From the NCBI GenBank assembly GCA_964551335.1, contig CAZKCO010000023.1:39997-103996 (forward strand): 64,000 nt of DNA, written 5' to 3'. The DNA is from Tunicatimonas sp964551335. Lineage in GTDB: Bacteria; Bacteroidota; Bacteroidia; Cytophagales; Cyclobacteriaceae. A program made the translations under genes and the position numbers. Below, piece by piece: positions 46,812 to 56,340 of this stretch. Position 1 is the stretch's first letter; every line of letters begins with the position of its first letter. The notes beneath the pieces are model-generated. The model made no database searches. It was not told the DNA's origin and saw only the letters and a list, made by a program, of their open reading frames with translations.

Positions 46812-47053
46812 GAAATCCCAACATAAATAGCTATATCTCCTAATGAACCCGTTATTCGCATCAATATGCAGTACGTTAGATAATAGTAGGGACCGCTGGA
46901 GGAGTTCTGTTCTGTCCGTAGTAGTTCAGGTAAATATGGTCGTTTAAAAACTCTTCATATGAAATCTTAAAAAGTCGGAAAAGCTGATCTTAATCTGCTA
47001 TTGTGATCAAAAATTAGCGATTTGCCGGGAGATAAATCAGTGAAATAGAAGAT

Positions 47054-47087
47054 AAAAATCGGCAACATCTTAGCCGATTTTTATTTT
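47054..47087 (+). terminator. Strong hairpin terminator upstream of the FecR/TPR gene
   Basis: A 10-bp stem AAAAATCGGC (47054-47063) with GCCGATTTTT (47073-47082), 9-base loop, followed by ATTTTG. It lies 349 bp after the esterase stop but 67 bp before the next gene, so it could end a small transcript or act as a leader attenuator. Confidence 0.7.
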
Positions 47088-47153
47088 GTAAATTCCCACA
47101 GTGAAATCGGCCAAACGGCTTATTTGAACTACCAACCCTACCCAACTACAACT

Positions 47154-48311
47154 ATGGCTACTACCTTAAGAAACGCCTTTTTTCCCTCATGGCTTGTCTT
47201 ACTTTTATTCGCTACTATTCTGATCAGTTTGTTTCCGCTTACCACATCGGGACAGATCATGATCGCCGAGGTTGAGTTTAATGGTCAGCGAACTAGCAGC
47301 GTAGAAATCATTATAGCAAAGCCAAAAGAGAGACCTGCTCCGGCTAACGTAAAACCTCAGGATGCTTTTCCGTCCGGAACAATATTTCAGATACCGGCCA
47401 ATACGGTGGTATGGCTAAGCACCAACAACAACCGCCAGCGTTTAGGACCCGGATCAAAGCATCAGGCTACAGTGAGCCCCAAAGGCGAATCTCACCAAAC
47501 ATTTGTGGGGCAGGTAACCCACTACGTGAGCAACCTGCTTAATTTCTATAAGGCGAGCGGTCCAACCCCCAAGTATCAGGGAGCGGTGGAAGGAACAATC
47601 TTCACCGTGGAGGCGGTAGGCAAAGACGTGAAATTTAATACCACCGAAGGAAGGGTAGCCATACAGAGCAAAGTACCGCTAACTATTTCGGAAGCGGCGA
47701 AGGTTGAGCGAAAAAAAGAACGCGAACTTACCACCACCCAGGTCACCTACCTCAGTGAGGGCGACTCCGAGCAACTCTTTAATCATAATAGCAGTGAGCA
47801 GGTGACCTACGCCACCTACGCCGAAGCTATTGCCATTTACCAACAGCAGCTCGACCAGGCGTTTGACGATGGGGTTGATGCTGGATATTTAGTGGATGGC
47901 TACATGACTTTGGGGGCATTGTACCTGGACAACGGAGAACCGGAACAGGCCATTGACCCCCTGGAAAGAGCCGTTCAGTTACTGAAGGAAATTGATCCGG
48001 ACGATCCGTTTATCGCTGAGGATTACCTTACGCTGGCTGAGGCCTACTATTATTCGGACGATGAAGCCGGAGGTGATGAAAACTGGAATATCGCGGTGGA
48101 TATCCTAAAGGAAGAAGTTCCTTACTACGAAGAAGAGTACCGCTACTTTCTGGAAGAAGAAGACAATGACACCGCCTGGAGTATTGGGCAGGATTTGGCT
48201 GATATGTACGATACCCTAGGATGGGCCTACGAACTGGTGGAGGACTACGATCAGGCCGAGGAATACTATCAACGGCTAGACGAACTGGAGGCAGAACTGG
48301 AAACTCTTTAA
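47154..48311 (+). CDS. Secreted FecR-like/TPR protein, partner of the CHASE2-TIR receptor
   Basis: 385 residues from ATG 47154; an in-frame TTG at 47124 would add ten. A hydrophobic signal segment (about 12-33, ending TTSGQ) is followed by a FecR-like beta-rich domain (about 50-185, QIPANTVVWLSTNNNRQRLGPGSK, then GAVEGTIFTVEAVGKDVKFNTTEGRVAI). The C-terminal half (about 210-380) has TPR-type helical repeats (LGALYLDNGEPEQAIDPLERAV, LGWAYELVEDYDQAEEYYQRL). FecR domains are known periplasmic signal-binding or anchoring modules. The gene ends 10 bp before the CHASE2-TIR gene, and such FecR and CHASE2 pairs occur in other bacteria, where the CHASE2 protein carries other effector domains. Confidence 0.85.
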   Translation: MATTLRNAFFPSWLVLLLFATILISLFPLTTSGQIMIAEVEFNGQRTSSVEIIIAKPKERPAPANVKPQDAFPSGTIFQIPANTVVWLSTNNNRQRLGPGSKHQATVSPKGESHQTFVGQVTHYVSNLLNFYKASGPTPKYQGAVEGTIFTVEAVGKDVKFNTTEGRVAIQSKVPLTISEAAKVERKKERELTTTQVTYLSEGDSEQLFNHNSSEQVTYATYAEAIAIYQQQLDQAFDDGVDAGYLVDGYMTLGALYLDNGEPEQAIDPLERAVQLLKEIDPDDPFIAEDYLTLAEAYYYSDDEAGGDENWNIAVDILKEEVPYYEEEYRYFLEEEDNDTAWSIGQDLADMYDTLGWAYELVEDYDQAEEYYQRLDELEAELETL

Positions 48312-48321
48312 TCAGGCTACC

Positions 48322-49902
48322 ATGGCAACTCTAAAACGGTTGGGTATTTACCTCATCATCTTTGTAGTTTCTCTGAGCATTATTGCCTCCTTCACCACCT
48401 TCTGGAAAAGTATTGATTACTTAGTGTTTCGGTCTTTGTACCTGGACGATGCCAATAGCGTAGAACTGAGGGATGATATTGTGCTGATTGATCTGCCCTA
48501 CTACGCCCCCGGCACCTCTACTTTTGACCGGAGCAATTACCGCGAACGCCTAGCTAATCTGTTAGACACAATCGGTGCCCACTATGCGGCTAACGACCGG
48601 GCGGAGGCAGTGGTTTTGGATATATTTTTCCGCAACGAACCCGCGGGGTTAGATACGCTGAAAGCAGCGCTGCAACGATTGGAGGAGAAAGGTCTGAAGG
48701 TGTACGGCGTCTACGATATGACCCAGCTCCAGAAATCATCCTTTGAAAGGCACGATGCCAAACAAGCGCGAGAGCTCTACGAGAACTATTTTGAGGGATT
48801 CCGCCTGCATACCATGTTTCAGGAGAACCAAGGTATTATCACCTACGCATCGGAACTGAAGTATCCTCGCGAGCAAGGGGGCAACGAATTTGTTGAGGCA
48901 CTGGCACTGAAAGTAGCCCGGGATTTCAACAAAGAGGAAAGTCCGCCTCAGGAACCAAGATTCTACGTATTGCCGATGGGCAACGAAGCCGAGATTGAGT
49001 CGCAAACCTACCGGTTCACGCACAATACCAATACAATCACTGGAGGAACATTTTCTTCTGATTTTGGCATGGAAGACAAGATATTAGTGATAGGAAGCCT
49101 GGAGGAGGATCAAATTCAGGAGCTGAATAAAACCGGAACGCATCTGCTGGCCTGGGCCCTGAATGATCAGCTAAAGTACAATCAGTTGGCGAAACAACCT
49201 CTAAACAATCCGTTAGTAATTATCGGACTGGTACTATTCTTCGCTTTGTTCACCGCGCTGGTTTATGCTTTAATTTTTAAGTACGTAAAGCAGCTACAGA
49301 CTAAGCCAATACTCATCGCTATCTTATCATTCATCATCAGTGCCGCTCTGTTGTTGGTATTTGGGCTAGCCGTATTAACCACCGATAAGGTGCTGCCGGT
49401 GGGGTTAGCACTTATTGCTATTGCGCTGGCCGCTATCCTTTCCTGGCGGTTTGCTCACAAGTTTTTAGTCACCGGCATTGCCGAAGGGGGAGAGAAGTAC
49501 GATGTGTTCATCAGCTATTCCCACGGTAATAGCGAGTGGGTTACCAAGAACGTGTACGAGCCGCTGGCCGCATTCCGCAAACCCAACGGCGATAAACTCA
49601 GTATCTTTTTCGATCAGAAAAGTATTGGTCTGGGCGAGGCTTTCACCTCCAAGTATATGTGGGCCATCGTCGATTCCAAAGTGTTTGTTCCGGTGATGTC
49701 CGAAGAATACTACGGAAAAAATCACTGCCGGAACGAGATGGACTTAGCCCACAAACGGGCGGTAGAGAAAATGCTGAAGGTGTTGCCGCTGGCTTTTTCG
49801 TACGAAGCGGTTCCCGAAATTTACCAGGGCTATTTATACGCTGATGTCAACGCCAACCCCAACTTTATGGATGACCTAAAGAAGGAGTTATCAAGCGTTT
49901 AG
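48322..49902 (+). CDS. CHASE2-TIR transmembrane receptor-like protein
   Basis: 526 residues. An N-terminal membrane helix (about 7-27) is followed by an extracytoplasmic CHASE2-type domain (about 40-290, with VELRDDIVLIDLPYYAPGT and AEAVVLDIFFRNEP), then three membrane helices (about 295-320, 328-350, 357-378). This is the standard CHASE2 topology. The cytoplasmic C-terminus (about 392-526) is a TIR domain: EKYDVFISYSHGNSEWVTKN, LSIFFDQKSIGLGEAF, VDSKVFVPVMSEEYYGKNHCRNEMDLAHKRA. Glu472 lies where TIR NADases have their catalytic Glu. TIR domains either signal by protein contact or cleave NAD+ to make signalling nucleotides or cause cell death. The expected reading is a transmembrane sensor that turns an external cue into a TIR response; the upstream FecR/TPR protein is the likely periplasmic input. 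Confidence 0.88.
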   Translation: MATLKRLGIYLIIFVVSLSIIASFTTFWKSIDYLVFRSLYLDDANSVELRDDIVLIDLPYYAPGTSTFDRSNYRERLANLLDTIGAHYAANDRAEAVVLDIFFRNEPAGLDTLKAALQRLEEKGLKVYGVYDMTQLQKSSFERHDAKQARELYENYFEGFRLHTMFQENQGIITYASELKYPREQGGNEFVEALALKVARDFNKEESPPQEPRFYVLPMGNEAEIESQTYRFTHNTNTITGGTFSSDFGMEDKILVIGSLEEDQIQELNKTGTHLLAWALNDQLKYNQLAKQPLNNPLVIIGLVLFFALFTALVYALIFKYVKQLQTKPILIAILSFIISAALLLVFGLAVLTTDKVLPVGLALIAIALAAILSWRFAHKFLVTGIAEGGEKYDVFISYSHGNSEWVTKNVYEPLAAFRKPNGDKLSIFFDQKSIGLGEAFTSKYMWAIVDSKVFVPVMSEEYYGKNHCRNEMDLAHKRAVEKMLKVLPLAFSYEAVPEIYQGYLYADVNANPNFMDDLKKELSSV

Positions 49903-50056
49903 TAGCAAAGAAAATTTGGCCTAAGTACTGATTTCACTAGTAACACATTTGGTCACTTCCAATTTACTCAGCTTATGCTGGAGCAATGTGCCAATTCAGT
50001 CGTGTAAGAAGGATTTGCTTTTTCTATTACAGTGTGAAATGGTTTCTCGATTTCGC

Positions 50057-50088
50057 AGAAAAGAAAAGCCCGATCAAATGATCAGGCT
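50057..50088 (-). terminator. Terminator for the Gfo/Idh/MocA oxidoreductase gene
   Basis: AGCC, GATCA (50067-50076) and TGATC, GGCT (50079-50088) pair with one mismatch around AA; on the minus strand TTTTCTTTTC follows. It lies 24 bp after the oxidoreductase stop codon, in the gap after the CHASE2-TIR gene. Confidence 0.75.
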
Positions 50089-50111
50089 CTAAGAATCGTA
50101 TAAAGTAATAG

Positions 50112-51584
<1,473 letters not shown>

Positions 51585-51695
51585 TATAAAGTATCTTCTA
51601 GTAATAAAAAATGAAACGATGCAGTTTGCGAACGTTCAATTTAATATAAAACCAACGCTTAAGGAAGTTTGGTAGTACAAAATCCGAAAAATAGC

Positions 51696-52271
51696 ATGTA
51701 TTCTCAGCTTCGTAAATACGTCTCTCAACTGGCCCCGCTCACCCCGGCTGAACTGGCATTTTTGGAAAAGCAGTGCGTGTACCGGGAGGTGCCCAAAAAG
51801 TTTGCGTTGGTAAGTGAAGGAAAAGTTGCCCAAGAGATTTACTTCATCAACCAGGGCTGCCTTCGGCTATTCTACAATAAAGAAGGGGAAGAAATGACTG
51901 CATTTATCTTTCTGGAAAATCTTTTCGCGGCCTCACTGGATAGCCTATTACAACAAGTCCCTAGCCAACAAAATCTGGAAACATTGGAAGACAGCGAGCT
52001 CCTGGTTATTAATCGCGAAAATTTGGAAAAGATTTACGCTCACTCAGTTAACTTTCAGGTGATGGGCCGCCGCATTGCCGAGCAGCGCTTCATCAATGCC
52101 CAGCGTATTCTTTCATCCTATATTCTTGACTCGCCCGAAGAACGTTACCAAAAACTGTTGGCTTCGCAACCCGAATGGTTTCAGCGAGTGCCCCAGCACT
52201 ACATTGCCTCGTTCTTGGGTATTACTCCAGTTTCAATGAGCAGAATTCGTAAACGAATTAGTTCTAAATGA
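51696..52271 (+). CDS. Crp/Fnr-family transcription regulator
   Basis: 191 residues from ATG 51696; an in-frame TTG at 51669 would add nine. An N-terminal cyclic-nucleotide-binding-like barrel (about 10-125, KFALVSEGKVAQEIYFINQGCLRLFY) is followed by a helical hinge and a winged helix-turn-helix (about 145-190, VPQHYIASFLGITPVSMSRIRKRI). There are no cysteines for an Fe-S cluster, so it belongs with the large Bacteroidota group of Crp-like regulators of unknown ligand. It is divergent from the oxidoreductase gene and could regulate it. Confidence 0.9.
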   Translation: MYSQLRKYVSQLAPLTPAELAFLEKQCVYREVPKKFALVSEGKVAQEIYFINQGCLRLFYNKEGEEMTAFIFLENLFAASLDSLLQQVPSQQNLETLEDSELLVINRENLEKIYAHSVNFQVMGRRIAEQRFINAQRILSSYILDSPEERYQKLLASQPEWFQRVPQHYIASFLGITPVSMSRIRKRISSK

Positions 52272-52280
52272 CTGGAACAA

Positions 52281-52384
52281 ATGGGAGGCGGGAGGCAGGG
52301 CGCAGTTGACAGTAAGCGGTTGATAGAGTATATCTCACCGCCTACCGCCTACCGCTTACTGCATAACTTCCCACCTCCGGTTAC
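52281..52384. repeat. Imperfect palindrome R3
   Basis: Lies between the convergent Crp-like and DUF genes. Left arm words GGGAGGCGGGAGGCAGGG and CAGTAAGCGGT, right arm ACCGCCTACCGCCTACCGC then TTACTG and TTCCCACCTCC. ACCGCTTACTG pairs exactly with CAGTAAGCGGT; other positions are partly matched. Confidence 0.65.
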
Positions 52385-53050
52385 CTACTCATCAATCTGC
52401 ACATTCCGAACGATAGCTTCTTCTACTACCTCAGGATTATGGGAGCACACAAACAGGCCGACCATAACTTTCTCTGGTAGGCGCTCCATCGTATGAGAAC
52501 CAACCAGCTGTAGTTCTTCGCCTTCTTTAGCAACTCGCATGGTGATCGTTTGTCCCTTCCGCTCTAGCTGGACGATGTCTATGTTCTTATCCGGGAAAAA
52601 GATCTCGTCTTCCGGGTCGCGCATGGAGGCACCTGGCTCAGTTCTCCACTGAAGCACCGTTAGTCCATCGCCGTGCGATACTGCGCTGAGATGAACCGCC
52701 GTATCAGCGAGCGACTCTCGAATCATCCATCCGGTTTTGCGGTGGGGATCTACTCCTTCGCCCACAAACTCAAAATGAGCAGTAGCCACGAAATCTCCTT
52801 GTTGTTCTCGGTACACATAATGAAATTCATCTCGCTCAAACCAAATGTTATAACCTGCCCCGCGAATCGTATACGTCTGAGTAGCCATATCGTACTCTGC
52901 CGAACCGGAGAGTTGGGGATTCCCTACGTCTACATTTTCCTCAAACACCCCTAGCTCTTGCGATTGGGCGAAGGTGCAGGCACAAAACAACAGAGTAGCA
53001 AGGGGAGCTAAAAGTCTTATTCGTAAATTTAAGCGGAAGATCGACAGCAT
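52385..53050 (-). CDS. Secreted DUF1349-like beta-sandwich protein
   Basis: 221 residues from ATG 53050; the frame continues upstream to 53122 but the signal peptide (FRLNLRIRLLAPLATLLFCACTFAQ) starts after 53050. LFCAC could be a lipobox, or cleavage could follow TFAQ. The body resembles the concanavalin-like DUF1349 fold: VGNPQLSGSAEYDMATQTYTIRGAGYNIWFERDEFHYVYR, then KTGWMIRESLADTAVHLSAVSHGDGLTVLQWRTEPG. Such modules occur in Bacteroidota next to TolB-like and sugar-binding proteins. Exported, function unknown. Confidence 0.8.
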   Translation of the reverse strand: MLSIFRLNLRIRLLAPLATLLFCACTFAQSQELGVFEENVDVGNPQLSGSAEYDMATQTYTIRGAGYNIWFERDEFHYVYREQQGDFVATAHFEFVGEGVDPHRKTGWMIRESLADTAVHLSAVSHGDGLTVLQWRTEPGASMRDPEDEIFFPDKNIDIVQLERKGQTITMRVAKEGEELQLVGSHTMERLPEKVMVGLFVCSHNPEVVEEAIVRNVQIDE

Positions 53051-53151
53051 GAATAAAGAGGTTAGTTCGTCTTGAAGATAGCAAAATTTGCGCGCCATTT
53101 TCTTAACAAAAGATAACGTCATCTGCCAGCCAGTCTGCCTATCTTTGGAAA

Positions 53152-53245
53152 GCGGTAGATGGTGAAGGGTTGAAGGTACATACCTGAGAATCTCTTAAAG
53201 CTATACCCTTAACCATTCACCCTGTACCCTATACCCCTAAAAGTT
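53152..53245. repeat. Imperfect palindrome R4
   Basis: Between the divergent DUF1349-like and SRPBCC genes. Left arm GGTAGATGGTGAAGGGTTGAAGG (read as words GGTAGATGGTGAAGGG), right arm words ACCCTTAACCATTCACCC then TGTACCCTATACCCC. Complementarity is partial, about two thirds, around a loop near 53190-53202. Confidence 0.5.
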
Positions 53246-53698
53246 ATGAAAGAATTAACCACCGAGATTATTATCAACGCTAGCGCCGAACAAGTGTGGC
53301 ACGTACTCACCGATTTTGCGGCTTACCACCAGTGGAACCCCTTTATTGTCAGTTCCTCCGGTAAAGCTTTAGAAGGAACTCGTCTTACTAACCAAATGAA
53401 GCAGGGCGACAAAACGATGACCTTCACTCCTAAGCTAATTAAAGTAGAAGAAAATCACCGACTGGAGTGGTTAGGTCACTTATGGATTCCGGGACTGTTC
53501 GACGGACATCATATTTTCATTATTGAAGAGTTAGGTCCGCAGCAGGTGAAACTTACTCAGAAAGAGAAATTTAGCGGACTATTGCGTGGCCTCGTGATGA
53601 GGCAGATTGCTGAAACCACCCAGGCCGGATTCATTGCTATGAATCGGGCCCTAAAAGAGCGAGCCGAACACCAAACTAACCCAGTTCCTTCCTCGTAG
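53246..53698 (+). CDS. SRPBCC-domain protein (START-like ligand-binding)
   Basis: 150 residues, the whole length being one polyketide-cyclase/SRPBCC domain: TTEIIINASAEQVWHVLTDFAAYHQWNPFI at the start and HRLEWLGHLWIPGLFDGHHIF in the middle. These cytoplasmic proteins have a hydrophobic ligand pocket; ligands range from lipids to aromatic compounds. It precedes the thioredoxin-TPR gene by 43 bp on the same strand. Confidence 0.88.
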   Translation: MKELTTEIIINASAEQVWHVLTDFAAYHQWNPFIVSSSGKALEGTRLTNQMKQGDKTMTFTPKLIKVEENHRLEWLGHLWIPGLFDGHHIFIIEELGPQQVKLTQKEKFSGLLRGLVMRQIAETTQAGFIAMNRALKERAEHQTNPVPSS

Positions 53699-53740
53699 AA
53701 TAAGGCGAATAGATGTTTCATTTAAGTTGCCATATTTGAT

Positions 53741-54517
53741 ATGAATTTTGAACAAGACGTTATTGCCCGCAGCGAACAGGTACCGGTAGTAGTAGATTTT
53801 TGGGCACCCTGGTGCGGTCCCTGTCAGTTTCTTGGTCCGGTGATTGAACAGTTAGCCGAAGAAGCTAACGGAACCTGGGAGCTGGTAAAAGTAAATACTG
53901 ACGAGCATCCAAACATATCCCAGCGGTACAGTATCCGGGGCATCCCGGCGGTAAAAATGTTTCATCAGGGGGTTGTGATTGCCGAGTTTACCGGGGCCTT
54001 ACCTAAACCTCAGATTCAAAAATGGTTAGAAGAACATTTGCCCGACGAGCGTAAAGAACAGTTGGAGACTTACCGGAACCAGCTATTTACTTTCCAGCAT
54101 GCCGATGCGGTGGCGAAGTTGGAGCAGTTCGTGCAGGAGAACGATGATATGGAAGAAGCTGAATTATGGTTAGCCGCGGCTACGGTAGGGCAACACCCCG
54201 AGCGGGCCCGTGAGGCAGTTCATCATACCCACCGTAGTTTTGAACTAGGTGAAGACGTGCGCAGCTTAGCCGACCTGATGGCCTGCGAGCAAGACGGTCA
54301 TCCTAAGGTAGAGGAGCAAATCCAGCTAGCGCAGGATGCCATGAAGAAAGACGAGTTTGAAAAAGCACTGCAAGCGCTCATAAAGGCAACCATGCTAGAT
54401 AAAACCTACTGCAACGAATTACCTCGCCGGGCAACCATTGCGCTTTTCCGGCTGATGGGTACCGACCACCCGCTCACCAAGCAGTACCGCAAGCAGTTTG
54501 ATATGGCTCTGTACTAA
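53741..54517 (+). CDS. Thioredoxin-TPR fusion protein (CnoX/YbbN-like)
   Basis: 258 residues. The N-terminal thioredoxin fold has the active site WCGPC (Trp24 to Cys28) and the cis-Pro in RGIPAVKMF. Residues about 120-250 are helical tetratricopeptide-like repeats with an Ala-rich KALQALIKATMLDK. This matches CnoX/YbbN, a chaperedoxin that links oxidative stress to chaperones such as GroEL, although E. coli YbbN lacks a full CxxC. The intact CGPC means redox activity is possible. Confidence 0.9.
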   Translation: MNFEQDVIARSEQVPVVVDFWAPWCGPCQFLGPVIEQLAEEANGTWELVKVNTDEHPNISQRYSIRGIPAVKMFHQGVVIAEFTGALPKPQIQKWLEEHLPDERKEQLETYRNQLFTFQHADAVAKLEQFVQENDDMEEAELWLAAATVGQHPERAREAVHHTHRSFELGEDVRSLADLMACEQDGHPKVEEQIQLAQDAMKKDEFEKALQALIKATMLDKTYCNELPRRATIALFRLMGTDHPLTKQYRKQFDMALY

Positions 54518-54596
54518 ATTTAGGGTCGTCATTTAATTACACTTACTGCCTTGGCCGACACTAATAGATGAGACTATTTCCATTATCTCATCTGTT

Positions 54597-55634
54597 ATGA
54601 GCGATACTCCCGAAAGAATCTGGGCTACCGAACATACCCGGGGTATGATCGAAGAAGACCCTGGCCCCACCTTCTGGCTTTGGAACTTTGCCGTTGAGGA
54701 CGATCAGCCGAGGCGAGAACATACGGCTTTTTTGACTCAGGCTACTTTCATGAACTTCCTGATTAGGCAGTTTCGGATGGGTCACCGGATAGAAATTACC
54801 GGGCTGGCCAGCTCAAGTGGTGGAAACCGATACAATCTCAATCTTTCCCGAAGAAGAGCCGAAAACGTACGGCAGATTGTGCTTCAGGTGCTCCGAATCA
54901 TGCGGAGCCGTCGGCTGATTGATCCTAGCCTTACTAATGCTCAGCTAAATCGGTCAGTTACCGCGAGTGGGGCTGGGCGTTCATCCATCTTTTTCTACCG
55001 AGCGGGTGAAGATATTCGCGTACCCGTTCACGAAGAAGGTGGGCAGTACGCTAACAATCGAGGAGTGCGTATTTGTCCGAGTCGGGTAGGTATACTGCCA
55101 GACGACCAGGTGGAAGTGGTAGGCCGAGCCTATTTACGCCGGAGATTCCCTCGTTTGCCCCAGCACTTTCGGTTCTGGGAAATGTGGACACCCACTACTG
55201 ATGCTATCGTACAATTGGTGCCCCGCACCCTGAGCGAATCCAATTCGCGCCGGGGAAGCCGGGTGCCGCCTAATCGGCCCTGGGGAAACTTCCGGCCTGG
55301 CTCGCGGGCCATGACCGAAGCGGGCTTCGTGATGGGCGAGTTTATTACGCTGCGTTGGCAGTTACGGAATTTTCAGTACAATGAGCAGGAAGTGCGTCGG
55401 CAGATTGATGCATTTATTGGTACGGCTGAGTCGGCTCGAAACCGGAACCAGCAATTGGAACAGCATATTGTTCAGTGGATACGTCAAACCGATGCTGCCG
55501 GAGGAGGCTCAGCCATCATCCCTGATATGCGCCGCTATCAGGCTTTTAGAAATCCGGTCTTTTTGGGTGATCAAACCTGCATGTTTAAGTACAACGGGTT
55601 TCGCCCCGTGCAATTTCGGTTGCCACCTCCTTGA
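54597..55634 (+). CDS. Protein with OmpA-like domain but no signal peptide
   Basis: 345 residues. The part HRIEITGLASSSGGNRYNLNLSRRRAENVRQIV (about 63-95) is an OmpA/Pal-type C-terminal motif (G-x-A-S... N-x-x-LS-x-xRA). Elsewhere it is unrelated: Arg-rich, with many Trp and Pro, and no lipobox or signal peptide. The Arg-rich loops suggest that the domain binds an anionic partner. OmpA-like domains without export signals occur in eCIS- or phage-tail-associated proteins, but no such genes are near. The function is unknown. It converges with the DUF3592-like gene. Confidence 0.72.
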   Translation: MSDTPERIWATEHTRGMIEEDPGPTFWLWNFAVEDDQPRREHTAFLTQATFMNFLIRQFRMGHRIEITGLASSSGGNRYNLNLSRRRAENVRQIVLQVLRIMRSRRLIDPSLTNAQLNRSVTASGAGRSSIFFYRAGEDIRVPVHEEGGQYANNRGVRICPSRVGILPDDQVEVVGRAYLRRRFPRLPQHFRFWEMWTPTTDAIVQLVPRTLSESNSRRGSRVPPNRPWGNFRPGSRAMTEAGFVMGEFITLRWQLRNFQYNEQEVRRQIDAFIGTAESARNRNQQLEQHIVQWIRQTDAAGGGSAIIPDMRRYQAFRNPVFLGDQTCMFKYNGFRPVQFRLPPP

Positions 55635-55662
55635 TCCGGCAGGGTGAAACTGGCCATTCTTA

Positions 55663-56097
55663 TTATTGGGTTGAAGCTTCTTTGATGGTTTCGGGAAGCC
55701 ATCTCGCTATGGAAGGATCTTTCGGATTATATCTCACCAAAATTGTATCTCCCGGATTAAGATATAGCAGAAATAGCTCAGCATTACGATCTATTGACTT
55801 TCGGTCTACATATTCCTCTCTACGATAAGTACTATCCTCTATATCATACTGATATGTCATGGTAAATCCGCCAATCTTTACTCTGCCACCTAAATGATCT
55901 TCGCGAATTATCTTTTCTCTTTCAATAGATAAAACTTTACCTGTTGTTTCAGTGTCTAAACGGTTCACCAGGAACGTATTTAAAAGCTTGGGACCGTATA
56001 CATAAACCAAAACGAACACTAGGACAAAAACGAGTAGACCAAAAATGCTTGTAATATTATTCCAATGATCTTCTATCCAGTGCTTTACTTTATTCAT
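55663..56097 (-). CDS. Small single-pass membrane protein, DUF3592-like
   Basis: 144 residues. One N-terminal membrane helix (about 15-37, TSIFGLLVFVLVFVLVYVYG) is followed by a soluble beta-rich domain (TETTGKVLSIERE, FTMTYQYDIEDSTYRREEY, LNPGDTILVRYNPKDPSIARW). The VRYNPKDPSIAR ending matches the DUF3592 family of small exported domains, mostly uncharacterised. No operon partner. Confidence 0.8.
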   Translation of the reverse strand: MNKVKHWIEDHWNNITSIFGLLVFVLVFVLVYVYGPKLLNTFLVNRLDTETTGKVLSIEREKIIREDHLGGRVKIGGFTMTYQYDIEDSTYRREEYVDRKSIDRNAELFLLYLNPGDTILVRYNPKDPSIARWLPETIKEASTQ

Positions 56098-56190
56098 TCT
56101 ATCCCTAATTTAGGGCTACCTATTCTTATTGCCTTCTGAATCACACGAAGTGAATTTATGAAAAACTGAGTATAAAATTTTTTGGTTTAT

Positions 56191-56242
56191 CGTCACGTTT
56201 TGCCGGAGGAGTAAAGCGAATTCCGGCATCTCTTGCATCCAT
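56191..56242 (-). repeat. Dispersed-repeat-like hairpin element (GAGATGCCGGA...TCCGGC type)
   Basis: On the minus strand it reads AAGAGATGCCGGAA, a 14-base loop, CTCCGGC and ...CGTGACG, with GCCGGA (complement of 56222-56227) pairing with TCCGGC (56202-56207). This pattern resembles a widespread short intergenic repeat of the GAGATGCCGGA...CCGGC...TGACG type seen in many Gram-negative genomes. Only one copy is present in the window, so the assignment is tentative. Confidence 0.4.
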
Positions 56243-56340
56243 GTAAAAGGTACTAAAATTCCTTTACTTGTTTTGGGGAACAAATTGGACTTATCACTCC
56301 AGGCCGTATTTATGCTTATTCTCAATCAAGACTCATCTTC

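Larger units (their letters stand above)
46706..47153. other. Intergenic region, about 450 bp, with a long palindrome and a terminator next to the following gene
   Basis: The esterase gene ends at 46705 and the FecR-like gene starts at 47154. Inside are a near-perfect 28-bp palindrome (46784-46811) and a strong terminator (47054-47087) only 67 bp before the next ATG. Two small frames exist (46779-, 21 codons; 46842-, 34 codons), neither convincing. Confidence 0.55.

Noticed and set aside
56116..56325. 69-codon minus-strand frame in the gap before the helical protein
   Set aside because: No recognisable composition or motif, and it runs through the GCCGGA hairpin element; probably chance.
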